Source: Rhabditophanes sp. KR3021
Taxonomy: Eukaryota; Nematoda; Chromadorea; Rhabditida; Alloionematidae
Assembly (NCBI GenBank): GCA_963281155.1
Contig: CAUJLY010000003.1
Coordinates: forward strand, 5,952,001 to 6,016,000
Reading direction: 5' to 3'
DNA length: 64,000 nt
Positions 21,672-33,475 of the stretch are shown here, piece by piece. How positions within the stretch are numbered: the first letter of the stretch is position 1; each line of letters opens with the position of its first letter. The notes beneath the pieces were generated by a model. That model saw nothing but the letters and a program-made list of their open reading frames with translations, was not told the DNA's origin and ran no database searches. The position numbers and the translations under genes are program-made.

Positions 21672-22523
21672 ATGTTGTATTTTTTACACCTGCTATGTCT
21701 TTTTACATTAGCAAACACTTTGCAGGATTGTTCATTTGGGACAGAAAAGTTGCTATATTTTCCAAAGCTATTTGATGCTATTGACTACAACCAATACTAC
21801 AAAAGCAAAATCACCATCGTTGAATTCAATTTCTTGGAGAATCAATGTACATTTTATGATCGAGATGTTTTTATTTCCGACAAAAGAATTATTACACTTG
21901 AACCAACTCAAATTTACGGAATATCATCAACAATTAATAATCTCCCCAAATGTGTGCCTTTAAATTCAACTTATCTAAGCAACAATATATGGTTTATGCG
22001 TGAACAGGATAAATCATCATATCAAGTTACGTCATCTGCTTATAAACTTAAAGTTGAACATTTAAAGGAAACATATTTATCGCTTGAAAATCATTTAAAG
22101 AGTGATCCAAATTATTTTACAACTTTTGTAAGAAGATATTACGGGGATGACTCGATTAAAGTAAATTATTTTAATCAAAACTTACGAATTCAATATTGTA
22201 GGACTGGCAATTATGTTTCTGTTGAAACAGGAAAGTTTTACAAAAAAATATGCAATCAACGAATATTTAAAAACCAAAATTCAACTATGTTTACTAACAA
22301 TGGTATAGATTTATTTAAATCATCAGGAAACATAGCATGCGACTATCTGCCAAAGTATTATTTGTTATTCCTAGTTTTCATTATTGGGTTAATCTTTGTC
22401 TTCATAAATACACTGATTTTGAAGTATAAAAGGAGACAACAACAAATTACAACTAAAGATGAATGTCTTTGGGTAAACCAATGTACAAGATCAAATTCCC
22501 TAAATTCACATTTGACCTTTTAA
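21672..22523 (+). CDS. orphan type I membrane protein, single exon
   Basis: 283 residues. A signal peptide (MLYFLHLLCLFTLANT) is followed by a ~215-residue ectodomain with several Cys (QDCSF, NQCTF, PKCVP, IQYCR, KICNQR) and N-glycosylation sites (NST twice). One TM segment follows (LLFLVFIIGLIFVFINTLI) and a ~40-residue basic cytoplasmic tail. I do not recognise the ectodomain. The topology suggests a cell-surface receptor or adhesion molecule; the ligand is unknown. No introns. Confidence 0.7.
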   Translation: MLYFLHLLCLFTLANTLQDCSFGTEKLLYFPKLFDAIDYNQYYKSKITIVEFNFLENQCTFYDRDVFISDKRIITLEPTQIYGISSTINNLPKCVPLNSTYLSNNIWFMREQDKSSYQVTSSAYKLKVEHLKETYLSLENHLKSDPNYFTTFVRRYYGDDSIKVNYFNQNLRIQYCRTGNYVSVETGKFYKKICNQRIFKNQNSTMFTNNGIDLFKSSGNIACDYLPKYYLLFLVFIIGLIFVFINTLILKYKRRQQQITTKDECLWVNQCTRSNSLNSHLTF

Positions 22524-23036
22524 TTTTGTGTATCCTTTTTATTGTTATAAAGATTAGTTTGTTGTCAATAAGGAGTAGTTTTTTGTTTATTTAGGGAGTA
22601 ATTTACACTGCAATTGTTCTGGAAGAAGACGTCTTCCTCCACACTTCATACTTTCGTTTGGAAAAAACGAATGGTTAATGCCGCTAGTCGGTGGTGGTCG
22701 TTAATATTTATGCTCCTTACAAAACTAAATATTTTAAATTCTTCGTATATTCAGTTAATTAATTAAACGCATTACACTTTCTTGCGTGTCATCTTTGTTC
22801 AAAGTTCTACTATATAGTGTATATTAAACTCAATTATAGTAACAATTTCATCAAACACTATGTCCTGTGACGGGTTTGGACTCACGATTTGATGCAACAA
22901 TTAATAATTGACCAGCCCACTAAAGTCATTAGAAGTGTAACTACATTTTGATCATCAAAGAACATTTTAACATACGACCTATGTATTTGGAGCAATCCAA
23001 AGTGGAGATATTTTAGTTTTATTAACTACAAACAAT
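22524..23036. other. intergenic
   Basis: Contains a perfect 12-base palindrome (GAAGACGTCTTC, near 22626). No gene recognised. Confidence 0.5.
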
Positions 23037-24347
23037 ATGGATTCTAATGAAGATAATAATTTTCCGCATGAGTCTTCCAATATAGAAATGGAAGAAACGG
23101 CACCACTGAACGTCATATTGGAGGAACTTATTTCCAGTGATGATTCTCCCTTACAACCTTTGACAAATTCTCCTACTACAAATATTGGATCGTTGAATCT
23201 TTCCGCTTCCCAACCAAATCCGTAAGTAATGGGCTAATTTAATTACCGTTCAAATTAATTGTCTAGGATTCTTGCCAGACCTTTGTTGACTCCAACGAGT
23301 AGTATGTCATCTTCAGACGATGACAATTTAAAGACTGCACACCCGTAAGTTCACTGCTATTCATTTATATTTTTATTTTAATAGTGTTTCTTCAGATGAA
23401 AATTCGTCTTCCGATACTGGTTCAGGTCAATCGACTGCCCGTGAACAAGAACCTCAACTTCGAAGGCAAGCTATCGAAGGCAGCAGAAGACGCGAAGCCA
23501 TCCTAGACAGACAAGACACGAATGTCTCTAGAATTCTCAGAAACAACGGCATTAATCCGGATGATTTGCGAGAACGTCTGTACAAATTAGAAGATTTGAT
23601 GGAAGGGAGCTCTCAGATTAAGGAACAAGTTCTTGAGGTATTTGGCTTAAATGCCGCCCCACCTGTCACAAATGTTATTCCAGTAGCCCAAAGAGTCATT
23701 ATTCCTGCCACTAGAACTGATATTAAAGTGAGGGCTTTTGGAAAACTATCCAAAGTTAGTCGAGGGTTACCTGTTATTTGTGAGGATAATCAGCCAACGG
23801 TTGAAAAGCCTTTCAATAATCATGAAGCTTTTGTAAAGGCACAACATAGCAAAAAGATTAATATGAGGCAAAATTCGCAAAAAGCCACTCTTATTTTGTA
23901 CGTCAATAATTTAATATATTTTTAACTAATTAATTTAGCCCTGCCATCGCTAAACAAGTCGACGTGAGTGTAGCCAGATCTGTAGCCTTGTCAAATATAA
24001 GAAGAAGTATGGGTTCCCAAATGATCCGCCGAAATACGCCTACCCCTCCCTCAGACGAGGATAATAAAGAATTTGTTCCACAAATGCGCAAAAGAGTCCA
24101 AGCCATGGAATTTCAATTGAACAGAGAATCTTATGCCAGGACCAAAAGAATGAGAATAGGCATGCATGATTCCGAAAGTTCAGAAGCCTCTTCAGAAATC
24201 ACACCTACTTGCAGACCGAATCTCGAATTGGGTAGAAGAGATCCGATGGACGATGATGATAACAATCAACCACCACCTGACCATGCTCAAGTTGATGCTA
24301 TTGGAGATGAACTGCTGAAAGCATGGACACTCAATGCCTCATACTAA
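23037..24347 (+). CDS. uncharacterised acidic, Ser-rich four-exon protein
   Basis: Exons 23037-23221, 23267-23344, 23385-23897 and 23939-24347 join in the same phase at all three junctions and give 394 residues. Introns are 40-45 nt. There is no signal or TM segment. The N-terminal 130 residues are acidic and Ser-rich (SSDDSP, SSDDD, SSDENSSSD), resembling CK2 target sites. The middle contains a likely folded helical region (LRERLYKLEDLMEGSSQIKE) and the C-terminus is again acidic. It looks like a nuclear or cytoplasmic regulatory protein, but I recognise no domain and give no function. Confidence 0.75.
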
Positions 24348-24515
24348 CAACAATACGTGTTTTTAATTTATCTCAATTCCAAATAATTAATAAACTCTTT
24401 TGATTAGTTCTATTTAAAGTGTCAAACATGATTTGTATACGTACTTTATTGAAGTAATTTATTTGTTGCTACCACACAAATCTTATTAAAGAGCCATTAA
24501 ATTTAGTTATAATTA

Positions 24516-25902
24516 TTAGTCAAAAACCTTGAAAACATTAGTCAAGAGAATCATGATCGCAGCACCTGTGCACGATCCGATTTGAATGAAAGTGCCGCAG
24601 AAAAAAAGTCCACTTTTTTCATTAGCCCGTCGAAGGGTTTCTCCAATAGCTGCTCGTTGCCAAGACAGAAAGCCGGATAGAGTTGAAATGGCGAGGTATA
24701 TGATGGGGTTGATGTACCATGCGTCGGTTTTGGCAATTTCAGGGATGCATGCGTACATGAAGATTGTTGCTACACAAAGAATTGTTACACTGAAGATTGC
24801 CCCGTGATACCTGAATTTTCTGATTCTTAGTAAAAATGGGAAGAAACAAAATAGGGGGTTGACTATTATGTACAAGGTGTTAGCCAAATGATAGGCATCT
24901 GGTCCTAGATGATTTGTAGCATATGGGATAATACTGGGAATGATGGAGTTTTGGATTCCACCAACACACGCAACTAGAATTAGGTAAGCAAACCAACGTG
25001 GCCTACTAAGAGAGTCGTCGATATATTTGGTGTTGATGCCGGGATGTGGCCAGGCGACAGTGTCATCTTGGAGACGTTTGTCTGTTTTGAGTTGTCTGAT
25101 TAGGACGAGAAAGGCGAACAGAGGGATGGAGGCGATAATTGAGATGCCAACGAGGAATTGCTTAACATCAAAGAGGGGATGTGTTTTTAATTGATATTCT
25201 TCGAAGCCAGAAGTTCCATTTGCAAAGACTACCGGCAAAGTTACGTTTGAAACTCCTTCAGTTCCTTGAATAAACGTTCCAAGCGCTGGAATCAGAGCAC
25301 TCAGACCCATTCCCAGGAAAAAGGTAATTACTAAATTATTAGATTTGAACCGACTGATAAAAGGCAAGAAAATGACGTCAGACATTGTACAAGGCAATGA
25401 CATAATTGCAATTGAAATCAAAAAGTACAGCGAATGTTCTGTCCCTCCAATTACTACCGTTTGCTTGTAGACAAAAGCAGATAACAGGAGAGCTCCAATA
25501 TTCATGGCGCACAAAACAATAGTTGCAGGAATGTTGCCTTGTTTAAGATGCTGAATTTTTGTTAATTAATTTTGCAATAATTTATTATTTACCTTCGACT
25601 TTGAAGCAAAATAAGCATAGATGATTGATAGCAAACAGACAGCCTGCAACACGCAGACCATCAGCGTAGCAAAACCCCACTGCTCAGGTAACTAAAAAAG
25701 GTAGAAGATTATCCCCTGTACTTTTGGATGTCTAGATATCAACTATGATACAACAACTTACAACATCAACAAGCAACGGAAGTTGCGTATAAACAGAATT
25801 AATAGAGAGCCAGGCACCTAAGCCGAAAAAAAGTACACATGTATAGGTAATAAAAGAAGACATCGTCAATTTTGTGCAGCTATCCCAAATGGTGCCTAAC
25901 AT
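24516..25902 (-). CDS. rft-like: riboflavin transporter, SLC52 family
   Basis: Three exons (25762-25902, 25593-25691, 24516-25550) give 424 residues. The first exon carries the SLC52 opening signature: GAWLSINSVYTQLPLLV continuing to LPEQWG, matching human GSWVAIN...ELPLLV..LPEGW. Exon 3 has DVIFLPFISRF and TFFLGMGLSALIPAL, the second family signature, and about eight further membrane helices including the SWQRAAIGETLRR loop. The family imports riboflavin across the plasma membrane, needed for FAD and FMN synthesis. Length is slightly shorter than mammalian members (about 450). The start is the only ATG ahead of the first helix in exon 1. Confidence 0.9.
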
Positions 25903-27229
25903 GTTGGCTAAATAGGAAAAATAGTTAGGTTAATAATTAAGGTTATTGTTGTCAAAAATGAGAAAATAACAACAGCTCGAGGTGTGCAAAAACAATTACC
26001 CGAATAAAGACATTATCAAGTTAATGACTGATCATCATTTATAAAGTAAAATAACATCTTATCACCAAAAAAGGCTGAGGAGGTATGAATAATAAAGTGA
26101 TTTTAAGTAAAAGAAAGAAGTGTGGTGGTAAAATGTGACAAAAAAAGAATTAATTTGTTTCAAGGGTAGTAGATTAATGATGATGAGATGAAGGTGACAA
26201 CAACTAAATGTCTATTAAATACTAATTTTCTACTGCCACTTATCATGTCGACTTTGCTAAACCTTAGTGTAAAGATGATAAAGTTTTGTAAGTACACGAC
26301 GGTATTAAAAGATAACCATGCGAATAAGAAAAGGAAAGATGAATGTTGTCAGTGAAGTGAATTTTCTTTATTTTTTAAGCTGGGGTTAATGATGGTGTTG
26401 TGACAATTGAAACTTTCTGACTTTGTTGTTTAAAGTCACAACAAACGCTACAACCTTAATAGATGCTTTTTAGGTTAAATTGCAACATTGTTGTTAATAA
26501 TAACTTTATACAGTTTTGATAGAAACATTCAAATAGCTATGTTGTTTGGTTCGCATAAAAACTTAATATTCCTATAGTTACGATAATAAGAGAAAACACA
26601 TGCACACCCAGCAATAATAATATGTATCAAAATAACAGATTTAACCCTCGATAAAACAAAAATTCTACTAATTTAGTTTTGGCAGCAGTATATTATCTCA
26701 CACAAATACATACAACTAAATATATCCGATAGATTAACAACCACTTAATGAAACATTGTCACTAGATATTTCATATAATTACATGTAATGTATTTATGCA
26801 AAAATTTTGTCACTTTTTGATAAAGATCTTTTTATTTTAAACAGATTTATATGTAATACTACACCTGTCCTATTCCTACTTAATAGGGAGAAAATAAAGG
26901 GCTTTGATTTTTTAGAAAATAAATTGAAAAACAAAAGACTTAGAAGTTTCTTTATTTGTCTTTGGTAACAAATTAATACCAGCTTTAATTTAATTGAAAA
27001 AAATTATTTTGACACAATAATGAAGTGATGGTAACAAAAAATGGAAGTCAACTTTGATGATGTATTTATTTTTTACTACTAACATACATATACACTCTAT
27101 TAAAATAAACTGATCAAAGTTAACAAAGGCTATTATATCTGTGAAGAGTATTATTATGCTTTGTTTTGGTTTGTTGGAGGGGTCTCCGCATGTATATTGT
27201 TGTAAGTTATATAGTAAATGTGATTGACG
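25903..27229. other. 1.3-kb intergenic region
   Basis: No coding frame longer than chance, no RNA gene and no obvious repeat. AT-rich throughout. It contains the upstream region of the riboflavin transporter and the 3' flank of the VAMP gene. Confidence 0.5.
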
Positions 27230-27588
27230 TTATTTGGAACCATATATCATGAAGGCGAGAGCAAGACTGACCATAATGGCTACTGACACAATTATTAGCT
27301 TTATTCGTCTGTGGGATTGTTGGCGTCTTAGTTTAGTTGCGTTGGAACGGAATTGAGAGGTTTGTTCTTTGAGGTTGTCTGAAATATTATATACTTGGCA
27401 GAAATTATGAATTTACCGATTTGATGATGTAGAGCTTGTAATTTGATGTCTCGTTCAATGACTTTTTCCATGCTTTCCTTTGCTACTTCTTTGACATCAT
27501 GGATAGAAGCTTTCAAACTGATTATCTTGGAGTCGTAGCAGGAGAGAGACGTTGACCTTAGACCCAGTGCTTCTCTATTGCGAGACAT
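27230..27588 (-). CDS. R-SNARE, VAMP/synaptobrevin family
   Basis: Two exons (27417-27588, 27230-27378; 38-nt intron) give 106 residues. The SNARE motif runs from about residue 25 to 85 and includes KVIERDIKLQALHHQ, where the Arg corresponds to the zero-layer Arg of VAMP2 (VLERDQKL). ATKLRRQQ follows, and then a C-terminal TM anchor (LIIVSVAIMVSLALAFMIY). The N-terminus is short, without a longin domain, as in synaptobrevins. Role: vesicle-anchored SNARE in membrane fusion. The SNARE helix diverges from neuronal synaptobrevin, so the exact compartment is open. Confidence 0.88.
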
Positions 27589-27866
27589 ATTAAAATTGTT
27601 TCGGGGAAGAATCCATGATATTGGGATTATATCTGGGTCATGATGGGGGAAATTTAAATTTTACCATACTCATTAATAATAGAATACAAACAGCAAATTT
27701 TGTCCAATCTTCTTATGATCAGATTAAACCAAAATGTAAATAAAAGTAAACGACATTATATTCAAACTTAAACGGTAATATAATCAAGCGATAATTTATT
27801 GTTAGCTTCTCAATTAAATAATGAATATAAAGAGTATTAAAATGTCATTAAAATACAAAACACACC

Positions 27867-30007
27867 TCAATTAGTGGCTCTAGCCTTTCTAAGTAATGCA
27901 AGGAATGCAATTCCTCTAATAGCAACAATCAAGACAATTAACAAAAAGATATTAAGATATTCATGGGAGGCATCGAAGCTATAGATTTTTAAGACGTCTT
28001 GTCCGCTTGGGTAACAGTTGTGAGGAACAGTGGTGTTTGTACCGGGAATAATGGTGCATCCATCGATGGTGTCATGATTGACCCACTCATTGATGGACAT
28101 GGCTTCGAATGCGTAGCCGAAGTAGGAGAAATAACGGAGCCATGCAAAGTACCAAGGCAGGTTGGCGATGTTGATGTAGAAGCCACTGAATGCGAGTAAC
28201 GGGATTGTGAAGATTGGCATGATGGCTACTGCTACTCCGACCGATGAAAAGATACAGGAGGCCATGTATCCTATCGAAATGGCGACATTTGTTACCAAGG
28301 TTCCACACAGCAAGAAGATAAAGAATGACCAGGCCGTTGCATTTAACCCTACCATCCAATAGACTATTGTTGAAAAGACGACTGGATAAAGGACGAATTG
28401 GGGGATATCTGCAATCATTTTGGCAATGAAATAAGCATCGACTCTGTATAAAGAGGAATGGTGTTCTCTCAGGAATATTGGCAACTCATCGCAAAACAAG
28501 TAAACAATAACGAACTGGAACATGAAGTTGAGGTTGGAAATAGACTGGAAGATAAGGCCATTGACGTTCATCACAGTTTCTTGGTTGATTGGAGTTTGCC
28601 AATAAACTAATCCTAAGATCAAAGCAATAGCGATTGACTGGAAAAGACGAACCTTGAGAAGCATAGGTTCTCTGATTGTTACTAATAGACCACGGTGAAT
28701 CAAAAACCTTAATTGCTGGCAATACGTGGCCTTGTATTGATGAGCCGTTTTATTTCTTAACTTTGGATCAGATTCAACTAAATCATCGAAAGTTAAGAAA
28801 GATGGGTGGGCTCCTCTTCTCATTCCCACAGCTGCATCATACAACTCTTTGCCAGCTTCGCAAGCATCGAAGTTGTCGCAAATTTGTTTGACTTCCTTTT
28901 GACATTTTATTTCGATCTTCTTTTTAATAGCTAGAGTATTGATGATATGATCTGCTGGGTTGAAGTTCTTTGGAATAGCTTTTCCTAATCTAGACCAGTA
29001 TTCAATCGCTTTGGGGATAGTTCCAAAGTAAGCAACTCTTCCCTCAGCCATAAAACAAATTTTGTCAAAAAGTTCGAATACTTGGGAGGAAGGTTGATGA
29101 ATGGTAACAACAATTGTCATTCTATGTTTAGCAGCCAAATTTTTCAGTACTTGAATTACTTGTCTAGCTAAGAAAGAATCAAGTCCAGAAGTAGGCTCGT
29201 CACAAAACAAAAGTGGTGGAGCAGTCACGACTTCAGATGCAAAAGCTAGTCTCTTTCTTTCCCCTCCTGAAATACCCTTCTCCTTATGTGGCCAGCCAAT
29301 GACATTTTTAGCACATTTTCTCAAGCCCAACTCATCAATCAAAAAATTAATCCTCTTCTCAATTTGGTCTTTAGTCGAAGTTCTTCCCATTCTAAGATTT
29401 GCAACGAAATTCAAATGTTCATAAACTGTCATTGATCCAATAAAAAGATCCGTTTGTTGGACGTAGGCTGAAACTCTTCTTAGCAAATTAGCATCCACTT
29501 CAACTCCATTGACCTTAATTTTTCCGGATAAGGCCACGCCCTGAAGGTTTTGTTGTGTAAGTATGTTTAGTAAACTGGTCTTTCCGGCTCCACTAAAGAT
29601 TAGGTTATTTAATTTATTTTTACTAATTTAATTACCTGGCTCCCATAATAGCCAACACTTCCCCAGGCTCGGCAACTCCGTAAACATTCTTCAAAATATA
29701 AGGTCTCTTTTGAAGAATGTCCCCGGTCTTATCTGTCATTCCCATAAAACTACTCGTAGTAGAATTAGCTGATGGTCTAGAATTAATGTCATGCCAAGAC
29801 AACTTCATGTGTGGAACAGTTGTGACATTTGACATCTTAAAAATTATTAGAAAAAAACCAATCACAACTCACGGCGCTTGAGTATTTGGGTTTGTTGCCA
29901 GAATCCAAAGAAAAAGGATCATCATCCTGGAGGTAATTAGATAAAATACCTAATCTATCATTCTCAACCAAATTGGCAACATCACTCTCATCAACTTGTT
30001 GTGTCAT
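27867..30007 (-). CDS. ABC half-transporter, White/ABCG family
   Basis: Three exons (29873-30007, 29636-29835, 27867-29592) give 686 residues. ATPase domain first: Walker A IMGASGAGKTS spans the exon 2/3 junction, then the ABC signature GISGGERKRLAF, Walker B LLFCDEPTSGLDS and the H-loop VVTIHQPSS. Six TM helices follow, with a large last extracellular loop holding Cys and N-glycosylation sites (GCTIIPGTNTTVPHNCYP). This is the nucleotide-binding-first order of ABCG. Half transporters dimerise; substrates in this subfamily are lipids, sterols or pigment precursors and cannot be told from sequence. The upstream region is duplicated at 55 kb. Confidence 0.93.
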
Positions 30008-30067
30008 ATTAACCAAATTTAATATTGACTTAATTAATTAAAAGTTAATCGAAAATACGAATAGTCG

Positions 30068-30475
30068 ATAGAAGTTTTTTGTTAGCTTGCTACTAAAGTA
30101 CAGTTACCAATGTGTGTTGGAATTATTAATAAAGTAAGTTATTTAGGTAGATGTGGTGATCAGTAAATGCTTATTAGAGATGATTGTCTGTGTAAACATG
30201 ATATCTGCTGTTGTTATTAGATAAGATAATGGTTAATAAAGACATTTGGGATGGTAGCTTATCAATTTTTGTGATTGCGAGGTGAAAAATAACTTTAAAT
30301 TTTTGTTTGTTTGGAGAGACATTTGTTGCCGGGTTTGTTCTTATGTAGTTTTGTGGTGTTTTAAAAGATCAACTTCCAAAAAATAAATGGAAGAAGAAAC
30401 TTCAAAAGTTCTTCTCATGCTTTTCTGTCATTTTGTATCAGTTAATATGACTTTATATAATTCATACCATTTGGC
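30068..30475. repeat. copy 1 of a ~400-bp dispersed duplicated segment
   Basis: Collinear with 55003-55440 at about 75-80 percent identity by eye. Shared blocks include AAGTACAGTTACCAA, TTAGGTAGATGTGG, TGTCTGTGTAAACATGATAT and TTAGATAAGATAATGG. It begins about 60 nt upstream of the ABCG start codon, so it may hold that gene's promoter. No open frame is shared. Confidence 0.85.
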
Positions 30476-30774
30476 TATAATGAGCCATTACTGGTTTCAG
30501 ATCCACTTAGTTTAGCTGTCTTAGAATCATCCTCTAGCATTGATAAAAAAGAAAAGCAGAAAAATGATAATTTGATATGAATTAAAGTAGCGATTAAGAT
30601 ATCATTGAAAAATGATGGGTTCAATGAAACAAAGCATTATCTTAATGTAAATTTAATTTAAAATTTCGGTTACCATCAAGTTTTAATTTTGTTGTATTAA
30701 AATGCTACATTGAATAATTTGAATTAAAATAAAAAAAGATTAAATAATGACTTTTAACCATTTTTTATATCTTC
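30476..30774. other. intergenic
   Basis: AT-rich; nothing recognised. Confidence 0.5.
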
Positions 30775-31215
30775 TATCAAGGTACATCTCTCTCTTTACA
30801 ACGCCCACTTCGATGCGCTCCTAGAAAAGACTGTCAATGGATGGAAGTGCCTTACCCTGGTAAAAGAAGTTTCGGCAGTTTCTACGATAGAGTCGAGGGG
30901 GGACGGTGCCCTAGTCCGTTATGCTTTAAAGGCTGAAGCCATTTGTGCTGGTGACAGTTTCGTTATCAATCAGAGTACAAAATTCCGAAGGCGCTGGCAA
31001 CGTCTATCTACTTCTCTCAAGTTTTTGGGCACGGAACAAAGACGCTCTTTCCCTTTGTCATGATGGAGTTGCTCTCGCTGAATCTGCGCAAAGTGGCCAA
31101 TCAGATGCCTGGTGTCAAGTTCGAGATGGAGACTTAAATTCGCGTGGCGTCCAAACTCTTAAGGCGATTGAGGCTCTGCACAAGCTGATATATTACGATG
31201 AGGTACAAATGATAA
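30775..31215 (+). pseudogene. GC-richer island with overlapping open frames, probably a decayed gene
   Basis: About 440 nt of visibly higher GC than both flanks. One plus frame is open from the left edge to about 31060 (FDALLEKTVNGWKCLTLVKE). A second runs from 30945 to 31238 and ends LNSRGVQTLKAIEALHKLI. A third contains ALATSIYFSQVFGHGTKTLF. No single frame or simple splicing joins them convincingly. It is either a relic with frame shifts or exons I could not place. No family recognised. Confidence 0.3.
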
Positions 31216-31342
31216 TATTAAAAATTATTCTAAGTTAACAAAATACTCCTTTTTGAATATGAATTTATGTTTTAGATATATAAAATGACTTATAATTACA
31301 AGATAAAGTTTGATGAAATAAATGTAGGAGTAAAATGTTCGT

Positions 31343-32196
31343 TTATGTTCTACAACATTGGGAGTTATTTACACATGGGGAGTAGTTGGAAGGGCAGCTA
31401 CAAGAGTTTTGTTGTTGGCATGTTGGGCATGGAGTACATGCGATAACAATTGGTTGGGGCGGTGGGCATGATGGGGCACAAGTTTCTTGGCATTGTTGGA
31501 CGCAAATTTGTGGTGGAGCTTGGCATTGGCTTTGGCATTGGTTTTGACATTGTTGGCAAACGGTGATTTGTGGTGGAGGACATGATGGTGCACATTTTTG
31601 CTCGCATCCACAGTTGCTTCCAGAGTTGCAACTAGATTGACAGGATTGTTGGCATTGGTTGCATTGTTGTTGGGGAAGTTGGACAACGATTGGAGCTGGA
31701 GCGCTGTTGCAGTTATTTTGTTGACAGCAGGATTGTTGGCAACTTTGTTGGCAGTTATTGTTAGATCCACAAGATGAAGAACAAGCTGATTGGCAGGCCA
31801 GTTTTTGGACGGAGATCATGTATACATCAGGGCTTTGGGTGGTTGTGGGCATGCTGAATTGGACACAGGCTACTTGACAGGTCTGAGCACATGGACATGA
31901 TGGAGCTTTGCAAGTTTGCTGACAAGTCTGAACACATTGCTGTTGGCATTGTTGTTGAATTTGGATAGGTTGGCAAGTGATGCATTGTTGCTTAGGTTGG
32001 CATGAACAAACTGGTTGAAGTTGGTATGTAGCTTGTTGGCATGAACACTGGGGTTGGCATCCGCATTGTCTTTTTTGTCTGGCGATGGCGCTCATCTGAA
32101 ACGATAGTCACTAATAATACCTTCTAAACCTACTTCGACGAAAGCACCCAAAACCAAGCAAACAAGGACAGCAGTAGAGAAGATTGATCTAACCAT
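31343..32196 (-). CDS. secreted Cys/Gln-rich repeat protein
   Basis: Two exons (32134-32196, 31343-32095; 38-nt intron) give 271 residues. Exon 1 is a clean signal peptide (MVRSIFSTAVLVCLVLGAF). The mature protein is built from Cys and Gln in CxxC and QQSCQxxC patterns (CQQSCQQSCCQQNNC; CNQCQQSCQSSC), with two copies of CAPSCPPPQ. A basic ARQKRQ site follows the signal peptide and may be a processing site. Such composition suggests a disulfide- and perhaps transglutaminase-crosslinked extracellular structure (cuticle, eggshell or glue). This is inferred from composition only. A TATA box lies 37 nt upstream. Confidence 0.8.
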
Positions 32197-32772
32197 AGTG
32201 ATTGAGTTGTCATTTACCACAACTCCAGGCCTCTTATATATGATTGCGAACAGGCAAAAAATATGACATTAACCACAATTCCAGTCTTGAGCAACTTTTT
32301 CCTATATTTAAGTTATACACTTAAAATGATACAAGGTAGGTATAGCTGATGGTTGTCGGACTGTAGTATTGCATTTCTCAATTTAAAGAGCATAGACTAA
32401 GCAAGTAATAAAAGCTTGCTAGATTGAATTTTGGTGTTGCAATTAGAAATATTTTACGAAGCATGTGGTGTCCAAACCTGTTGTTTTCCTGAGGATACTT
32501 TTCAACTCTAGGTTCTGAAAGAGAACCCTAGGCATATATCATATAGTGTATGTTTTGTTATTTCTACCAAAAAAGACTTTTTTCTTACTAACAAGTACTA
32601 GTTAATTGCTTAACAAAAGATGATTATTTTTTATCAGAAATCCTTTGTCAACTTAAAGATTAATAAAATTGAATGTAAATAAATATAAACCTGACTCAGT
32701 ATGTATTTAGTTTAATAAAAGGCAGTAAGTGAATATAATAAATAAGCCTACGCATAGGTCAAAATTTTAGAC
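32197..32772. other. intergenic
   Basis: Promoter side of the Cys/Gln-rich gene, then AT-rich spacer. No other gene recognised. Confidence 0.5.
32233..32242 (-). promoter_or_regulatory. TATA box of the Cys/Gln-rich gene
   Basis: The minus strand reads CATATATAAG, ending 37 nt before the ATG at 32196. Confidence 0.45.
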
Positions 32773-33123
32773 TCAGGTTTGAAAAAAAATTTGAATGCAA
32801 CTCATATTATTCTCGTAACGGAGATCGTAGAACAATTGTGGGAAATATTCGACGAACATTTGTCTGTCAAAGTGTTCTACTGGTGGTGCTTTGGCCCATT
32901 TTTCTTCAACTTTGGAAGCTTCTTTGACTCCTGCGGCGTGTTTCAAATATTGGAATCTGATTCTCCTGTCATTGTAATCAGACCAGGCTGAGGTTTGTTT
33001 TGTATTGCTCTGGTACATTTCCGTATGGAATTGTCCAAGTTTCATATTGCTTTTGAAGAGTATCCAAAACAGATGAGTAAGCTGGCATTGATTTCTTAAG
33101 GACAGCAAAGTCGATCTTTGGTA
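32773..33123 (-). pseudogene. atp-5-like: truncated, frame-shifted copy of mitochondrial ATP synthase subunit d
   Basis: After a good 3' splice site (GTTAACAG) the minus strand reads [20 protein letters not shown]. It then continues [14 protein letters not shown] in one frame and [19 protein letters not shown] plus PPVEHFDRQMFVEYFP in another. This follows the order of subunit d (PPxIDWxxYK...; VPVPEDKYT; FDQMTIEDLNEAFP). The frame change falls near 33000 with only 29 nt between candidate splice sites, too short for an intron. The expected first exon was not found within 350 nt upstream. Best read as a partial, decayed duplicate; assembly error is the alternative. Confidence 0.6.
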
Positions 33124-33475
33124 CTGTTAACGAGAACATGCATATTATCATTATATCTACATATATTCGATTTATTTAAAAGCAATTTTATTTAAGTTAC
33201 CCCTATTCCACTCTACTACCTTTATTGATGACATGGAGTACGCTGTTAATTTGAGAGGATAAACAATCCAAATAAAATAATTAATAAATAAGCTCCGGCT
33301 GTCGATTAATAACCTTGTTCAAACTTTGAATCAAATATGCAACAGAATAAAAAGATAGTCCGGTATCAATAGATGTGAATTTAGGAAACATTATGCTCGA
33401 TGTATGCTATGGATTGCGTTCTAATTCACTTACAAGTCTGAATTTAATTATTCGGGTATTAAAACAACAACACAC
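33124..33475. other. intergenic
   Basis: Searched for the missing first exon of the ATP synthase d copy; none seen on the minus strand. Otherwise featureless. Confidence 0.5.

Noticed and set aside
22626..22637. 12-base palindrome GAAGACGTCTTC as a regulatory site
   Set aside because: Single occurrence in a spacer; no supporting context.
24516..30007. Possible operon of riboflavin transporter, VAMP and ABCG genes
   Set aside because: All on the minus strand, but the 0.3-1.3 kb gaps and unrelated functions do not fit a nematode operon, whose spacing is usually about 100 nt.
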